DNA of 64,000 nucleotides from Pyxidicoccus parkwaysis (GCF_017301735.1 NZ_CP071090.1:6500001-6564000), one strand, 5' to 3'. Shown: positions 46,032 through 55,194, numbered from the stretch's first letter. The notes: a model not told the origin generated them from the letters alone. Numbers and translations are program-made.

Positions 46032-46733
46032 ATGGAAACGTTCTCTGCGTTCCTCGACAGCGCGAAGTCGGAGCTGGGACTGCAGCACGCGGGGGCCATG
46101 CTCCCCCGCTTGCTGGCGGCGACCTTCATCGGCGCGGTGCTGTCGCTGCGGCCCTGGCGGCTCCTGATGAAGCGCGCGCTGCCCAGGTCGGAGATGATTC
46201 AAGCGCAGGTGCTGCTGTGCGCCGCGGCGGCGGTGATTACGGCCGTCATCGGAGACAGCGTGGCCAAGGCCTTCGGGCTCGTGGGCCTGGGCGGCTTCGT
46301 GCGCTTCCGCTCGGGGCTGAAGGACCCGCGCGACGCGGCCATCCTCTTCCTGATGATTGGCCTGGGCATGGCGTGCGGCCACGGCAGCCTCGGGATGGCG
46401 GGCATGGGCATGCTCTTCGTCGCCGCGCTGCTGTGGGTGCTCGATTTGTTCAACCGCGACGAGAAGGCCGCGCCCAAGCAACGGCTGCTGGTGTCCGCGC
46501 AGGCGGATGACCTGGTGGGCGCGGAGGCCACGCTGCGGCGGGCGCTGCGCGAGCGGAACGTCATGGTGAAGAGCTGCGCGCTCGACTTCGACGGGCGGCG
46601 CGTGGAGCTGGAAGTGGAGGAGCCGGAGCCGGGCTCGCTCGCGGCGGCGCTGGGCCGCACCGAGGGGGCGCCGTTGAGGGGGCTGCGGTGGACGGCGGTG
46701 AGCCCGAAGGGGGCACGGGAGGACATGGTATGA
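46032..46733 (+). CDS. DUF4956-type membrane protein
   Basis: The product is 233 residues. About four membrane helices lie in the first 135 residues (GAMLPRLLAATFIGAVLSL, a second near 57-75, then a pair at 105-138), followed by a soluble domain of about 90 residues (LLVSAQADDLVGAEATLRRALRERNVMVKSC). The segment GLGGFVRFRSGLKDPRDAAILF is the DUF4956 signature. Genes for this family often lie next to VTC-domain genes, as here. It probably anchors or cooperates with the VTC polymerase at the inner membrane. It starts six bases after the kinase gene and overlaps the lipoprotein gene by four bases (ATGA). Confidence 0.85.
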   Translation: METFSAFLDSAKSELGLQHAGAMLPRLLAATFIGAVLSLRPWRLLMKRALPRSEMIQAQVLLCAAAAVITAVIGDSVAKAFGLVGLGGFVRFRSGLKDPRDAAILFLMIGLGMACGHGSLGMAGMGMLFVAALLWVLDLFNRDEKAAPKQRLLVSAQADDLVGAEATLRRALRERNVMVKSCALDFDGRRVELEVEEPEPGSLAAALGRTEGAPLRGLRWTAVSPKGAREDMV

Positions 46734-47503
46734 GTCGCAGATGGATGGCCGCGCTCGCGGCGGGCTGGGTGCTGGTGGCGTGTGGTGGCGGGAACAGCCT
46801 GCCTCCGGGGGACGGCTCGCGGACGCCTTCCGGCGAGCTGCCCGGCGACTCGGTGAACCCGGACGACAACACGCCCGCGGCGGCGACCTCGCTGTGGCCG
46901 CTGACGACGGGCTCCACGTGGGTCTACGACATCGATGACCCCGACCCCATGCAGGGCAAGTTCAAGAAGACGGTGACGGTGCTGGGTCAGCGAGAGGTGC
47001 CGGAGCTGCAGGGGAAGTCGGCGGTGCTGGTGCACAGCCGGCAGGACCGCACGGTGAGCGGCATCGTGTACGAGGAATTCTCGTACCAGCTCGAGCTGAC
47101 CAACGGCCTCGTGGTGCGCCTGCGCGAGGAGGACCACCGGGACGGCACGCAGGTTCGCAGCACCGTCTGGTCTCCGGCCACGGTGAAGTCCCTGGCTCGC
47201 ACCCCGGACGCCCTGCCCTGGTCCTACCAGAGCGCGGTGCGGGAGCAGACGGTGCTGGGCGACGGGACGAAGGAGGACAGCGACCCGACGTACACGTGGC
47301 GCGTGGTGGAGACGGGCCTGACGCTGACGACGAAGGCGGGCACCTTCACCAACGTGGTGAAGGTCCAGCGCGACAAAATCAACAAGGCGGGCGAGGTGAA
47401 GGAAGGCAAGTCGCGCGTCTATTGGCTCGCGCCCGGCGTGGGGAAGATTCGCGAGGAGGGCGAGCGCACCGAGGAACTGGTGTCCTACGACGTGAAGAAA
47501 TAG
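46730..47503 (+). CDS. Lipoprotein, last gene of the VTC operon
   Basis: The product is 257 residues. It has a lipoprotein signal (LVACGG, Cys about 18), a Pro/Gly/Asp linker to about 50 and then a beta-rich globular domain (LWPLTTGSTWVYDIDD, and later WLAPGVGKIREEGERTEELV). The WxYD and GxGKI pattern occurs in many secreted lipoproteins of unknown function. The ATG overlaps the DUF4956 stop (ATGA), so translation is coupled. It may mark the outer-membrane partner of the operon, but no function is known. Confidence 0.8.
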   Translation: MSRRWMAALAAGWVLVACGGGNSLPPGDGSRTPSGELPGDSVNPDDNTPAAATSLWPLTTGSTWVYDIDDPDPMQGKFKKTVTVLGQREVPELQGKSAVLVHSRQDRTVSGIVYEEFSYQLELTNGLVVRLREEDHRDGTQVRSTVWSPATVKSLARTPDALPWSYQSAVREQTVLGDGTKEDSDPTYTWRVVETGLTLTTKAGTFTNVVKVQRDKINKAGEVKEGKSRVYWLAPGVGKIREEGERTEELVSYDVKK

Positions 47504-47633
47504 CGCCCGCGCGGCGAGGCGACGGACGCGGAAGCGCCTGCTCCGCCGCCCGCCCTTCGCCGAAGTGGCTGGATGAAGGTTCTCGAATGAACGGTTGCGC
47601 CTCCACCCCGAGTTGGTTCGGGGAGGAGGCTTC

Positions 47634-49289
47634 ATGCACCGCACTTCCACCTTCATCCTCGCGCCCCTGGTGGCGGCGCTGACGCTCGCAACGGGCGTTG
47701 CCTGCGCGGGCGTGCTGCCCCGCGACCCGTTCCTGCAGAAGGTCGGACCGGATACCGCGACGGTGGCCTTCCGCCTGGCGGCCGACTGCACGCCTGATGT
47801 CCAGTACGGCGTGGGAGCGACCGACCACACGCAGAAGTCCCAGGCCAGCGGCCGCGTCCACGCGGTGGTGCTGACGGGGCTCGAGCCCGGCACCGAGTAC
47901 ACCTACGTGGTGAGCGCGTGCGGCCAGGAGACGCCCGCGAAACACTTCCGCACCGCGCCCAAGCCCGGCACGCGCAGCGTGCACTTCACCGCGGTGGGTG
48001 ACTTCGGCACCGGCGGCACGGACCAGAAGCAGGTGTCCGCCGCCATGCTCAAGGTGAAGCCGGAGCTCTTCCTGGCGCTGGGCGACAACGCCTACTCGTC
48101 CGGCACCGAGTCCGAAATCCAGAACAACCTCTTCACCCCCATGGCGGACCTGCTCGCCGAGGTGCCCCTCTTCGCGTCGCTGGGCAACCACGAGTACGTG
48201 ACGAACCAGGGGCAGCCGTACCTGGACAACCTCTACCTGCCGTCCAACAACCCGGCGAACAGCGAGCGGTACTACTCGTTCGACTGGGGCCACGTGCACT
48301 TCGTGGCGCTGGACTCCAACTGCGCCGTGGGCCTCGCGTCGGCGGACCGGTGCGCGCTGGCCGCGCAGAAGACGTGGCTGGAGAAGGACCTGGCCGCCAC
48401 CACGCAGCCCTGGAAGATTGTCTTCTTCCACCACCCGCCCTGGTCCAGCGGCGAGCACGGCTCGCAGCTCACCATGCGCCGCAACTTCGCGCCCCTCTTC
48501 GAGAAGTACGGCGTGGACCTCGTGCTCACCGGGCATGACCACAACTACGAGCGCAGCAAGCCCATGGAGGGCGACGCCGTGGCCGCCGCGGGCCGGGGCA
48601 TCCCCTACCTCGTGGTGGGCGGCGGTGGCGCGGCGCTGCGCCCCTTCGCCACCTCGAGGCCGGACTGGAGCGTCATCCGCGACGACAAGGCCCACGGCTT
48701 CCTCGACGTGAATGTCGTGGACGGCACCCTCACGGCGAACCTCATCGAGACGGACGGCTCGGTGCTGGACAGCTTCACCCTGAGGAAGGACCTGCCCCCG
48801 CTGGAGCAGCCGCCCGCGGGCACGCTCACCGTCACGGTGGAGGGTGAGCGCGGCGAGGCCCCGCACAAGGCGGGCTTCGTCGCGACGACGCCGCTGGCGG
48901 GCGCGAAGGTGACGTGGGACTTCGGCGACGGCGGCTCGGGCGAGGGCGAGGCCGTGCAGCACACCTACGAGAAGGCCGGGCAGTACACGGTGACGGCCAC
49001 GGCCACGGCGGGCACGCAACTCCAGACGGCCACGGCGGTGGTGGAGGTGACGGGCGTGGAGACGCCGGGCGAGACGCCCCCGCCCCCGCCCCCGTCGCCG
49101 ACGACGGACAGCGGCACGACGACGCCAGACGAGTCGCGGCCGACGCTGCCCACGAATCCGACGGACGGCACCATCAGCGACAGCAAGGGCTCGGGGGGTG
49201 GCGGTTGCGCCGCGAGCTCCGCGGCCGCCGTCCCCGCCGGAGTGGCGCTGCTGGTGGTGGGCATGCTGCGCCGCCGCCGCCGCAAGTAG
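47634..49289 (+). CDS. Secreted metallophosphoesterase, PAP-like, with PKD-like domain and MYXO-CTERM-like tail
   Basis: The product is 551 residues. It has a signal peptide (about 1-25), an N-terminal beta domain like purple acid phosphatases (QKVGPDTATVAFRL, about 35-105), then the metallophosphoesterase core: GDFG, GDNAY, GNHEYV, FFHHPPW and GHDHNYER. A PKD-like domain follows (TWDFGDGGSGEG, about 420-470), then a Pro/Thr linker, GGGGCAASS, a hydrophobic segment and RRRRRK, which resembles the MYXO-CTERM sorting tail with its one Cys. It should be surface-attached and may release phosphate from organic or polymeric sources. GGGGAGGAGG precedes the ATG by four bases. Confidence 0.88.
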   Translation: MHRTSTFILAPLVAALTLATGVACAGVLPRDPFLQKVGPDTATVAFRLAADCTPDVQYGVGATDHTQKSQASGRVHAVVLTGLEPGTEYTYVVSACGQETPAKHFRTAPKPGTRSVHFTAVGDFGTGGTDQKQVSAAMLKVKPELFLALGDNAYSSGTESEIQNNLFTPMADLLAEVPLFASLGNHEYVTNQGQPYLDNLYLPSNNPANSERYYSFDWGHVHFVALDSNCAVGLASADRCALAAQKTWLEKDLAATTQPWKIVFFHHPPWSSGEHGSQLTMRRNFAPLFEKYGVDLVLTGHDHNYERSKPMEGDAVAAAGRGIPYLVVGGGGAALRPFATSRPDWSVIRDDKAHGFLDVNVVDGTLTANLIETDGSVLDSFTLRKDLPPLEQPPAGTLTVTVEGERGEAPHKAGFVATTPLAGAKVTWDFGDGGSGEGEAVQHTYEKAGQYTVTATATAGTQLQTATAVVEVTGVETPGETPPPPPPSPTTDSGTTTPDESRPTLPTNPTDGTISDSKGSGGGGCAASSAAAVPAGVALLVVGMLRRRRRK

Positions 49290-49416
49290 GCAGGCAGGAA
49301 GGTGAAAAAGCGCGGTTCAGCCCGGGTGGACCGGTGGGACACGCGTCCATCCGACACCCGGGTTTGCTTTCGGGGCTTGTCAAGCCGGCCCGGGGAATGC
49401 AAAGGCCCATTCCGCC

Positions 49417-51177
49417 ATGGCCATCAAACGCAAGTCCCGCCCGGTCTCCCGGCCGGCCCCGAAGAAGTTCTCCAACGAAGGGTCCGGGAAGAAGCCCGCG
49501 TCCACCGAGCGCGCCGAGCGCCAGGAGCGGTCCGAGCGTCCCCGCCGCTCCGAGCAGTTCCGCGGCCCCGAATCGAGGGAGCCGTCCGAGCGCACCGGGC
49601 GTTCCGAGTACCCGCGCGCTGGGCAGCCGAAGCAGGCTGAGCGCACCGGACGTTCCGAGTACCCCCGCGCAGGGCAGCCGAAGCAGCCCGAGCGCACCGG
49701 ACGTTCCGAGTACCCGCGTGCCGAGCGACAGGAGCGGTCCGAGCGTCCCCGCCGCTACGAGCCCTCCCGAGGCGCGAAGCGTCCGGGCGGAGGGCAGCGC
49801 GAGGAGCGCGTGCGCGTCTCCCCCGCCGAGCGCGCTAAGAACCCGGAGCGCTACGAGCGGCCCGTGCGCGAGGACCTCGTCCTCCAGGCGTGCCTCGAAG
49901 CCTACGGCTCCGTCCGCCACGAGGGCCGCCTGTCGGACCGTGCCCTCGACTTCGTCCTGCGCCACAAGAAGAACCTGTACTCCAACGAGCGCCGCGCCGT
50001 GGCCGAGCGCGTCTACGGCCTGCTGCGCCGCCAGCGCACCGTGGACTTCCTCCTCTCGCGCGCCCACACGCGCTTCGACGCGCTCGACAAGACGCGCCAG
50101 GACGTGCTGCGCCTCGCCACCTCGCGCGTCCTATACGGCGAGCCGCTCGACGTCGTGGCCCGTACCAGTGCCCTCGCTCCCGCGGATGCCGCCGCCCTCG
50201 GCGCGCTGCCGGAAGCGGCCGCCGCGCTGGAGGCGCTGCCGGAGCGCGAGCGCTTCCCCATCGCCGCCTCGCTGCCGGACTTCCTCGCCGACCTCTTCCG
50301 CAAGCAGTTCGGCCGCGACGCCGCCCGCGCCGCCGAGGCGATGAACGAGCGCGCCACGCTCACCGCCCGCGCCAACCTCCTCAAGACGGACCGCGACACG
50401 CTGGCGAAGCGCCTCAAGGCCGAGGGCGTGGACACCACCCCCACCCCGCTGTCCCCCATGGGGCTGCACCTCGAGTCGCGCCTCAACGTCTTCTCGCTGG
50501 AGAGCTTCCGCGACGGCTTCCTGGAGCTCCAGGACGAGGGCAGCCAGCTGCTCGGCATGCTGGTGGACGCGCCGCCCACCCGCGTGGTGGACGCGTGCGC
50601 GGGCGCCGGTGGCAAGACGCTGCAGCTCGCCGCGCAGATGAAGAACCGCGGAGACCTCCACGCGCTGGACGTGGACGAGCGCCGCATGGAGGACCTCAAG
50701 AAGCGCGCGCGCCGCGCCGGCGTGCACAACGTCCGCGCGCAGCTCATCCCCCACGAGGGCCCCGAGGCGGACGCCGCGCTGGAGCCCCTCAAGGGCAAGG
50801 CGGACCGCGTGCTGGTGGACGCGCCGTGCAGCGGCACCGGCACCTTCCGCCGCAAGCCGGACGCGCGCTACCGCCTCACGCCCGAGGACTTGGAGATGCA
50901 CGTGGGCCGGCAGAAGGCGCTGCTCGCGCGCTTCGCGATGCTGGTGAAGCCGGGCGGCCGCCTCATCTACGGCACGTGCAGCGTGCTCCACGCGGAGAAC
51001 GAGGGCGTCATCGAGGACTTCCTCTCCAAGCACCCCGACTTCACGGTGCGCCCGGTGGCGGAGCTGCTGGGCCCGGAGCTGGGGCCGAAGCTGGGCCCCG
51101 GCCCCTACCTGCGGCTGGCGCCGCACACGCACGGCACCGACGGCTTCTTCGGCGCCGTGCTCGTCCGCGCGAAGTAG
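49417..51177 (+). CDS. RsmB/NSUN-type RNA cytosine-5 methyltransferase with repeat-rich N-terminus
   Basis: The product is 586 residues. The first 140 residues are Arg/Glu/Ser-rich with tandem copies of ERTGRSEYPRAGQPKQA (17 residues). The NusB-like RNA-binding domain spans about 145-280 (EDLVLQACLEAYGSVRHEG), and the methyltransferase about 350-586 has SAM motif VVDACAGAGGKTLQL, motif IV DAPCSGTGTFRRKPD (catalytic-release Cys) and motif VI GTCSVLHAENE (nucleophile Cys). RsmB methylates 16S rRNA C967 in E. coli; the same target is likely but not proven. No clear ribosome site is seen. It leads an operon-like run to 54914. Confidence 0.9.
   Translation: MAIKRKSRPVSRPAPKKFSNEGSGKKPASTERAERQERSERPRRSEQFRGPESREPSERTGRSEYPRAGQPKQAERTGRSEYPRAGQPKQPERTGRSEYPRAERQERSERPRRYEPSRGAKRPGGGQREERVRVSPAERAKNPERYERPVREDLVLQACLEAYGSVRHEGRLSDRALDFVLRHKKNLYSNERRAVAERVYGLLRRQRTVDFLLSRAHTRFDALDKTRQDVLRLATSRVLYGEPLDVVARTSALAPADAAALGALPEAAAALEALPERERFPIAASLPDFLADLFRKQFGRDAARAAEAMNERATLTARANLLKTDRDTLAKRLKAEGVDTTPTPLSPMGLHLESRLNVFSLESFRDGFLELQDEGSQLLGMLVDAPPTRVVDACAGAGGKTLQLAAQMKNRGDLHALDVDERRMEDLKKRARRAGVHNVRAQLIPHEGPEADAALEPLKGKADRVLVDAPCSGTGTFRRKPDARYRLTPEDLEMHVGRQKALLARFAMLVKPGGRLIYGTCSVLHAENEGVIEDFLSKHPDFTVRPVAELLGPELGPKLGPGPYLRLAPHTHGTDGFFGAVLVRAK
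49588..49722 (+). repeat. 51-bp tandem coding repeat in the RsmB-like gene
   Basis: Copies at 49588-49638 and 49639-49689 and a partial at 49690-49722 encode ERTGRSEYPRAGQPKQ(A/P). The DNA is nearly identical between copies, so expansion or contraction is recent. Confidence 0.85.
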
Positions 51178-51211
51178 CCTTCGCCTCGCACACCTCGGAG
51201 AGACACCGGCC

Positions 51212-52990
51212 ATGTCCCACGCCGTCCGCTACCGCGTTTCCATGCCTCGGCCGCACTCGCACCTGCTGGAGGTGGAAGCCACCTTCCCCGCGGGCCCCGA
51301 CGTGCTCGACGCAATGCTGCCGGTGTGGACGCCGGGCAGCTACCTGGTGCGCGAGTTCGCCCGGCACGTGCAGGAATTGTCCGCTGTCTCCCCGGAGGGC
51401 ACGCCACTGCCGGTGCGCCGCGTGGACAAGCGCACCTGGCGCGTGCAGGCGGGCGGTCGCGCCGTCACGCTGCGCTACCGCGTCTACGCCAATGAGTTGA
51501 CGGTGCGCACCAGCCACCTGGACGGCACGCACGCCTTCTTCAACGGCGCCTGCGTCTTCCTCTACACGGAGGCCACGCGCGACGTGGAGCACCACGTCAC
51601 CGTGGACCCGCCGCAGGGCTGGAGGGCGTTCTGCGCGCTGGACGAGCGCGAGGGCGCCTTCGTCGCGCGGGACTACGACACGCTGGTGGACAGCCCCTTC
51701 GAGGTGGGGCCGCACACGCCGCTCACCTTCATCGCCGCGGGCGTGCCCCATGAAGTCGTGGTGTGGGGCGACACGGTGCCAGACGCGGAGCGGCTGTGCT
51801 CGGACCTGCAGCGCATCTGCGAGTCGCAGGCGCGCATGTACGGTGGGTTGCCCGTGTCGCGCTACCTGTTCCTCATCTACCTGACGGACAAGGGGCGTGG
51901 AGGGCTGGAGCACCAGGCCAGCACCGCCCTGCTCTTCCCGCGCGCGGGGCTGTCCAGCTCGCGCGGCTGGGAGGACCTGCTCACGCTGGCCGCGCACGAG
52001 TACTTCCACCTGTGGAACATCAAGCGGGTGAAGCCCCGGGCGCTGGTGCCCTTCGACTACTCGCAGGAGAACTACACCTCGCTCCTGTGGGCCTTCGAGG
52101 GCTCCACCGCGTACTACGACAACCTCTTCGTGCGCCGCGCCGGGCTGATGTCCGCGCAGCGCTACGTCACCCGCCTGGGCGAGACGCTCACCGCGCTCCA
52201 CTCCACGCCGGGCCGCCGCGTGCAGACGCTGGCCGAGGCGTCGCTGGTGGCATGGGTGAAGCACTACCGCCCCGACGAGCACTCGCCCAACAGCGCCATC
52301 TCCTACTACCTGAAGGGCGAGGTGGTATCGGCGCTGCTGGACCTCGAAATCCGCCGCGCCACCCATGACGTGAAGTGCCTGGACGACGTGCTGCGCCTCT
52401 TGTGGCAGCGCTATGGAGACGGCTCCGGCGTGCCGGAGGACGGCGTGGAGGCGGCGGCGAGCGAAGTCGCCGGCATGGACCTCACGCCCTTCTTCGAGCG
52501 CGCGCTGCGCACCACCGAGGAATTGGACTACGGCGTCTTCGCGCACGTGGGGCTGGAGCCGTGCTTCCGCCCGCGCGAGTCCGCCAACGACAAGGGCGGC
52601 ACACCTCCGCCCAAGGGCAAGGCCGGCGAGGGCCGTCCCAAGGGCTGGCTGGGCCTCACCACCAAGGGGAGCTCCACGGTGGCCATTGTGCTGGAGGGCT
52701 CGCCCGCGCAGGAGGCCGGCCTCTACGTGGAGGACGACGTGGTGGCGCTGGACGGGTGGAAGGTGGACGGCGCGGGCCTGCTGGGCCGCTGCGAGGACCG
52801 GCGTCCCGGCGAGACGGTGCGGGTGACGGTGTTCCGCCGCGACAGGCTGCTGGAGGTGCCGGTGGTGCTGGGCCAGAAGCCCGCCGAGGCCGTGTGGCTG
52901 GCCCGGGTGGAGCGCCCCACCGACGCGCAGAAGACGGCCTTCCAGGCGTGGCTCGGTGCCCCCTGGGACGAGGCCCCGGGCCCGACGTAG
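51212..52990 (+). CDS. M61-family peptidase with PDZ domain
   Basis: The product is 592 residues with no signal peptide. The M61 features are present: an N-terminal beta domain, the HExxH zinc site HEYFH (H262, E263, H266), the downstream acidic ligand E296 in AFEGSTAYY, and a PDZ domain (about 475-545, GWLGLTTKGSSTVAIVLEGSPAQEAGL). The family contains glycyl aminopeptidases. The ATG has GGAGAG about eight bases upstream. It sits 34 bases after the RsmB-like gene and 11 bases before the zinc-finger membrane gene. Confidence 0.92.
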   Translation: MSHAVRYRVSMPRPHSHLLEVEATFPAGPDVLDAMLPVWTPGSYLVREFARHVQELSAVSPEGTPLPVRRVDKRTWRVQAGGRAVTLRYRVYANELTVRTSHLDGTHAFFNGACVFLYTEATRDVEHHVTVDPPQGWRAFCALDEREGAFVARDYDTLVDSPFEVGPHTPLTFIAAGVPHEVVVWGDTVPDAERLCSDLQRICESQARMYGGLPVSRYLFLIYLTDKGRGGLEHQASTALLFPRAGLSSSRGWEDLLTLAAHEYFHLWNIKRVKPRALVPFDYSQENYTSLLWAFEGSTAYYDNLFVRRAGLMSAQRYVTRLGETLTALHSTPGRRVQTLAEASLVAWVKHYRPDEHSPNSAISYYLKGEVVSALLDLEIRRATHDVKCLDDVLRLLWQRYGDGSGVPEDGVEAAASEVAGMDLTPFFERALRTTEELDYGVFAHVGLEPCFRPRESANDKGGTPPPKGKAGEGRPKGWLGLTTKGSSTVAIVLEGSPAQEAGLYVEDDVVALDGWKVDGAGLLGRCEDRRPGETVRVTVFRRDRLLEVPVVLGQKPAEAVWLARVERPTDAQKTAFQAWLGAPWDEAPGPT

Positions 52991-53001
52991 GCTGGGGGGC
53001 G

Positions 53002-54483
53002 ATGAACGCCCTGCCCCCGCCGGATGCCGTGGACGCGGACGCGCCCGCGCCCTTCTGCAAACAACACCCCCGCGTGCCCGCCGGCTGGCGCTGCCAGTCC
53101 TGCGAGGCGGCGCTGTGCCCGGACTGCGCGGTGGGACGCCGCGCGCAGACGGTGGAGCTGGTGGCGTGCACCCTCTGCGGAGGCGGCGCCTCGCCCATCC
53201 TCACCCACCGGAGCCGACAGTCGCTGGCCTGGCGGTTGAAGGGCGCCTGGCGCTACGTCTTCACCCTGTCCGGCCTGCAGGTGGTGACGGCGGTGAGCCT
53301 CGTGCTCTCCTTCCTCGGCTTCACGCTGGAGTTCGCGGCGCCCTTCCTGAAGCTGCTGCCCCTGGCGCTGTACGGCAGCGCGTTCTGGGCCACCTTCTTC
53401 ACGCTGGTGCGCGACTCCTCCCGCGGCCACACGGAGCTGGAGACGCCGGAGTTCACCGACTTCTTCAACGACGCCATCCTCCCCGGCATCAAGGGCCTCA
53501 CGGCCTTCGCCGCGGTGTGGATGCCGGCCATCGTCTGGACGGGCTTCCTGCGGCCGGGGCACACCGGCTGGTACGAGCTCGGCTTCATCCTGAGCGGGGA
53601 CAAGCTGCCTCCGGAATTGCTGAGGGACCCGGTGCTCTGGGCGCTCGTGCTGCTGGGCGTGGCGTGGCTGCCCCAGGCGCTCATCGTCACGGCGGTGGGC
53701 ATGCCACCCTCGTCCATCTTCAACGTGCCGGCGGTGCTGCGGATGGTACGCGCCCTGGGCCGCGACTACTTCCTCACCGTGGGCGCGCTCGTGGCGCTGG
53801 GCGTGCTCCACCTGGGAGCGCACGGCCTCGCCTGGGCGCTGCGGTGGCAGGACTGGGTCTTCATCTCGCGCATCCTCGCGGAGGCCGTCACCCTCGTCGC
53901 CCCCTTCACCGCCGCGCACGTGCTGGGGCTGCTGCTGTACGTCCGCGGGGACTCGCTGGGGTATGGCGTGGCGAGGGACTACTGGGTGCCCATCCTCGGG
54001 GAAACGCGCCCGCGCCTCACCGCCGCGCCCCTGCGCGAGGACGCGCCGCTGGCGGCCCTTCCCGAGGGCGTCGAAGCGTTCACCGAGGTGAAGGACGCAT
54101 CGCGGCAGGCCGAGAGCGACGGCCTCCTGGCGCTGGCCTCGGCGGTGGAGGCGCGCGACGTGCCGCAGGCGATGGCGTTGTACACGACACTGCGGGCGCA
54201 GCCGAAGGTGCGTGTCCCTCCGGAGCACCACCTGTTCGTCGGACAGGCCGCGGCGGTGGAAGGAAACTTCCCACTGGCGGTAGCGGCGTTGGAATCCGCG
54301 GCAGACGCGGCGCCAGACGAGGCCACCGCGCCCCGTGCGTTGGTACTTCTGGCGCGTGTTCTGGGCGAGCGGATGAGCGACGCGGCGCGCGCGGAAGAGG
54401 TGTACCGCTACGTGCTGCACCGCTATCCGGACTCGAGCGCGGCGCGCTTCGCGCGAGAGCGCGTGCCTCCGTCATCCGACTGA
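53002..54483 (+). CDS. Zinc-finger/membrane/TPR-like protein
   Basis: The product is 493 residues. The N-terminus has a B-box-type zinc finger (CKQHPRVPAGWRCQSCEAALCPDC, then CTLCGGG; about 19-60). Five or more hydrophobic helices follow (about 80-315). The C-terminal 130 residues are TPR-like (LASAVEARDVPQAMALYTTL, VAALESAADAAPDEATAPRALVLLARVL). It is an inner-membrane protein with a cytosolic finger and a helical repeat, of the type seen in other myxobacterial open frames with no known role. The start has GGGGGG just upstream. It lies in the same run as the M61 peptidase. Confidence 0.75.
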   Translation: MNALPPPDAVDADAPAPFCKQHPRVPAGWRCQSCEAALCPDCAVGRRAQTVELVACTLCGGGASPILTHRSRQSLAWRLKGAWRYVFTLSGLQVVTAVSLVLSFLGFTLEFAAPFLKLLPLALYGSAFWATFFTLVRDSSRGHTELETPEFTDFFNDAILPGIKGLTAFAAVWMPAIVWTGFLRPGHTGWYELGFILSGDKLPPELLRDPVLWALVLLGVAWLPQALIVTAVGMPPSSIFNVPAVLRMVRALGRDYFLTVGALVALGVLHLGAHGLAWALRWQDWVFISRILAEAVTLVAPFTAAHVLGLLLYVRGDSLGYGVARDYWVPILGETRPRLTAAPLREDAPLAALPEGVEAFTEVKDASRQAESDGLLALASAVEARDVPQAMALYTTLRAQPKVRVPPEHHLFVGQAAAVEGNFPLAVAALESAADAAPDEATAPRALVLLARVLGERMSDAARAEEVYRYVLHRYPDSSAARFARERVPPSSD

Positions 54484-54530
54484 CATCCGCGTTGCCGCGC
54501 GCCCCGTGCGGCACCACCTTCAAGCGCATC

Positions 54531-54914
54531 ATGGTTCGGGTGCGTGGGTGGTGGTGGCTCATCGGGTTTTCTCTCCTTGCCGGGTGTGACGAGGCGCCGC
54601 GCGTGGAGCGCGCGGAAGACAACTGCCAGGCGGAATTGGTGGCGCTTCGGGTGGAGGTGGTGGCGGCGGACGGCGCACGCGTGCGTGGCGCCACCGTCAC
54701 GGCCACCAACCTGGCGTCGAACGCGAGCATCACCGGCATCACCGACGACAGCGGCGTCACCACCGCCATCAACGAGTCGCTCGCGCCCAGCCCGGTGCGC
54801 GTGGTGGCCAACGCGGGCTCCAAGGTGTCCTCCGCCGCGCGCGTCGAGTGGGTGTGTGACACCTGCAACTGCGTACCGGAACCCCAGACGCTCCAGCTCG
54901 AGCTGAATCCGTAG
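54531..54914 (+). CDS. Small lipoprotein with Ig-like domain
   Basis: The product is 127 residues with a lipoprotein signal (SLLAGC, Cys about 18, after a WWW segment). The mature part is a small beta domain (LVALRVEVVAADGARVRGATVTATN), similar to carboxypeptidase-regulatory or Ig-like domains, with four Cys (DNCQAEL, then VCDTCNC). It ends LQLELNP. It is 47 bases after the previous gene. No ribosome site is obvious. Function unknown; probably an envelope component. Confidence 0.7.
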   Translation: MVRVRGWWWLIGFSLLAGCDEAPRVERAEDNCQAELVALRVEVVAADGARVRGATVTATNLASNASITGITDDSGVTTAINESLAPSPVRVVANAGSKVSSAARVEWVCDTCNCVPEPQTLQLELNP

Positions 54915-54924
54915 GACGCGGCCC

Positions 54925-54947
54925 GTCTCCAAGTCCTCCTCGGAGAC
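54925..54947 (+). terminator. Weak hairpin after the small lipoprotein
   Basis: GTCTCC pairs with GGAGAC across an 11-base loop, followed by TTCC. It could end the run that starts at 49417. The remaining sequence to 55194 shows no gene. Confidence 0.35.
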
Positions 54948-55194
54948 TTCCGCGCGGGACTTCCGGACTTCGCACGGGAGAGGTTGTGTTGCCCCCTTCG
55001 CCTGGGGTACGCGTTGCGTCATGCGCGACGCCCGCCTGCCCTCCTTGCGCCCCACCCTCGCCGCCCCCAGGGCGACCCGCCAGCCGGGCCGCCGCACGAG
55101 CGCGGTGGGGGGGACGTGTACCGGCGGGCAACGGGTTTCCCCTCCACGAGGTCATGACGGGGCGCTACCTCTCGGGTAGGCATCGGTCATCATC

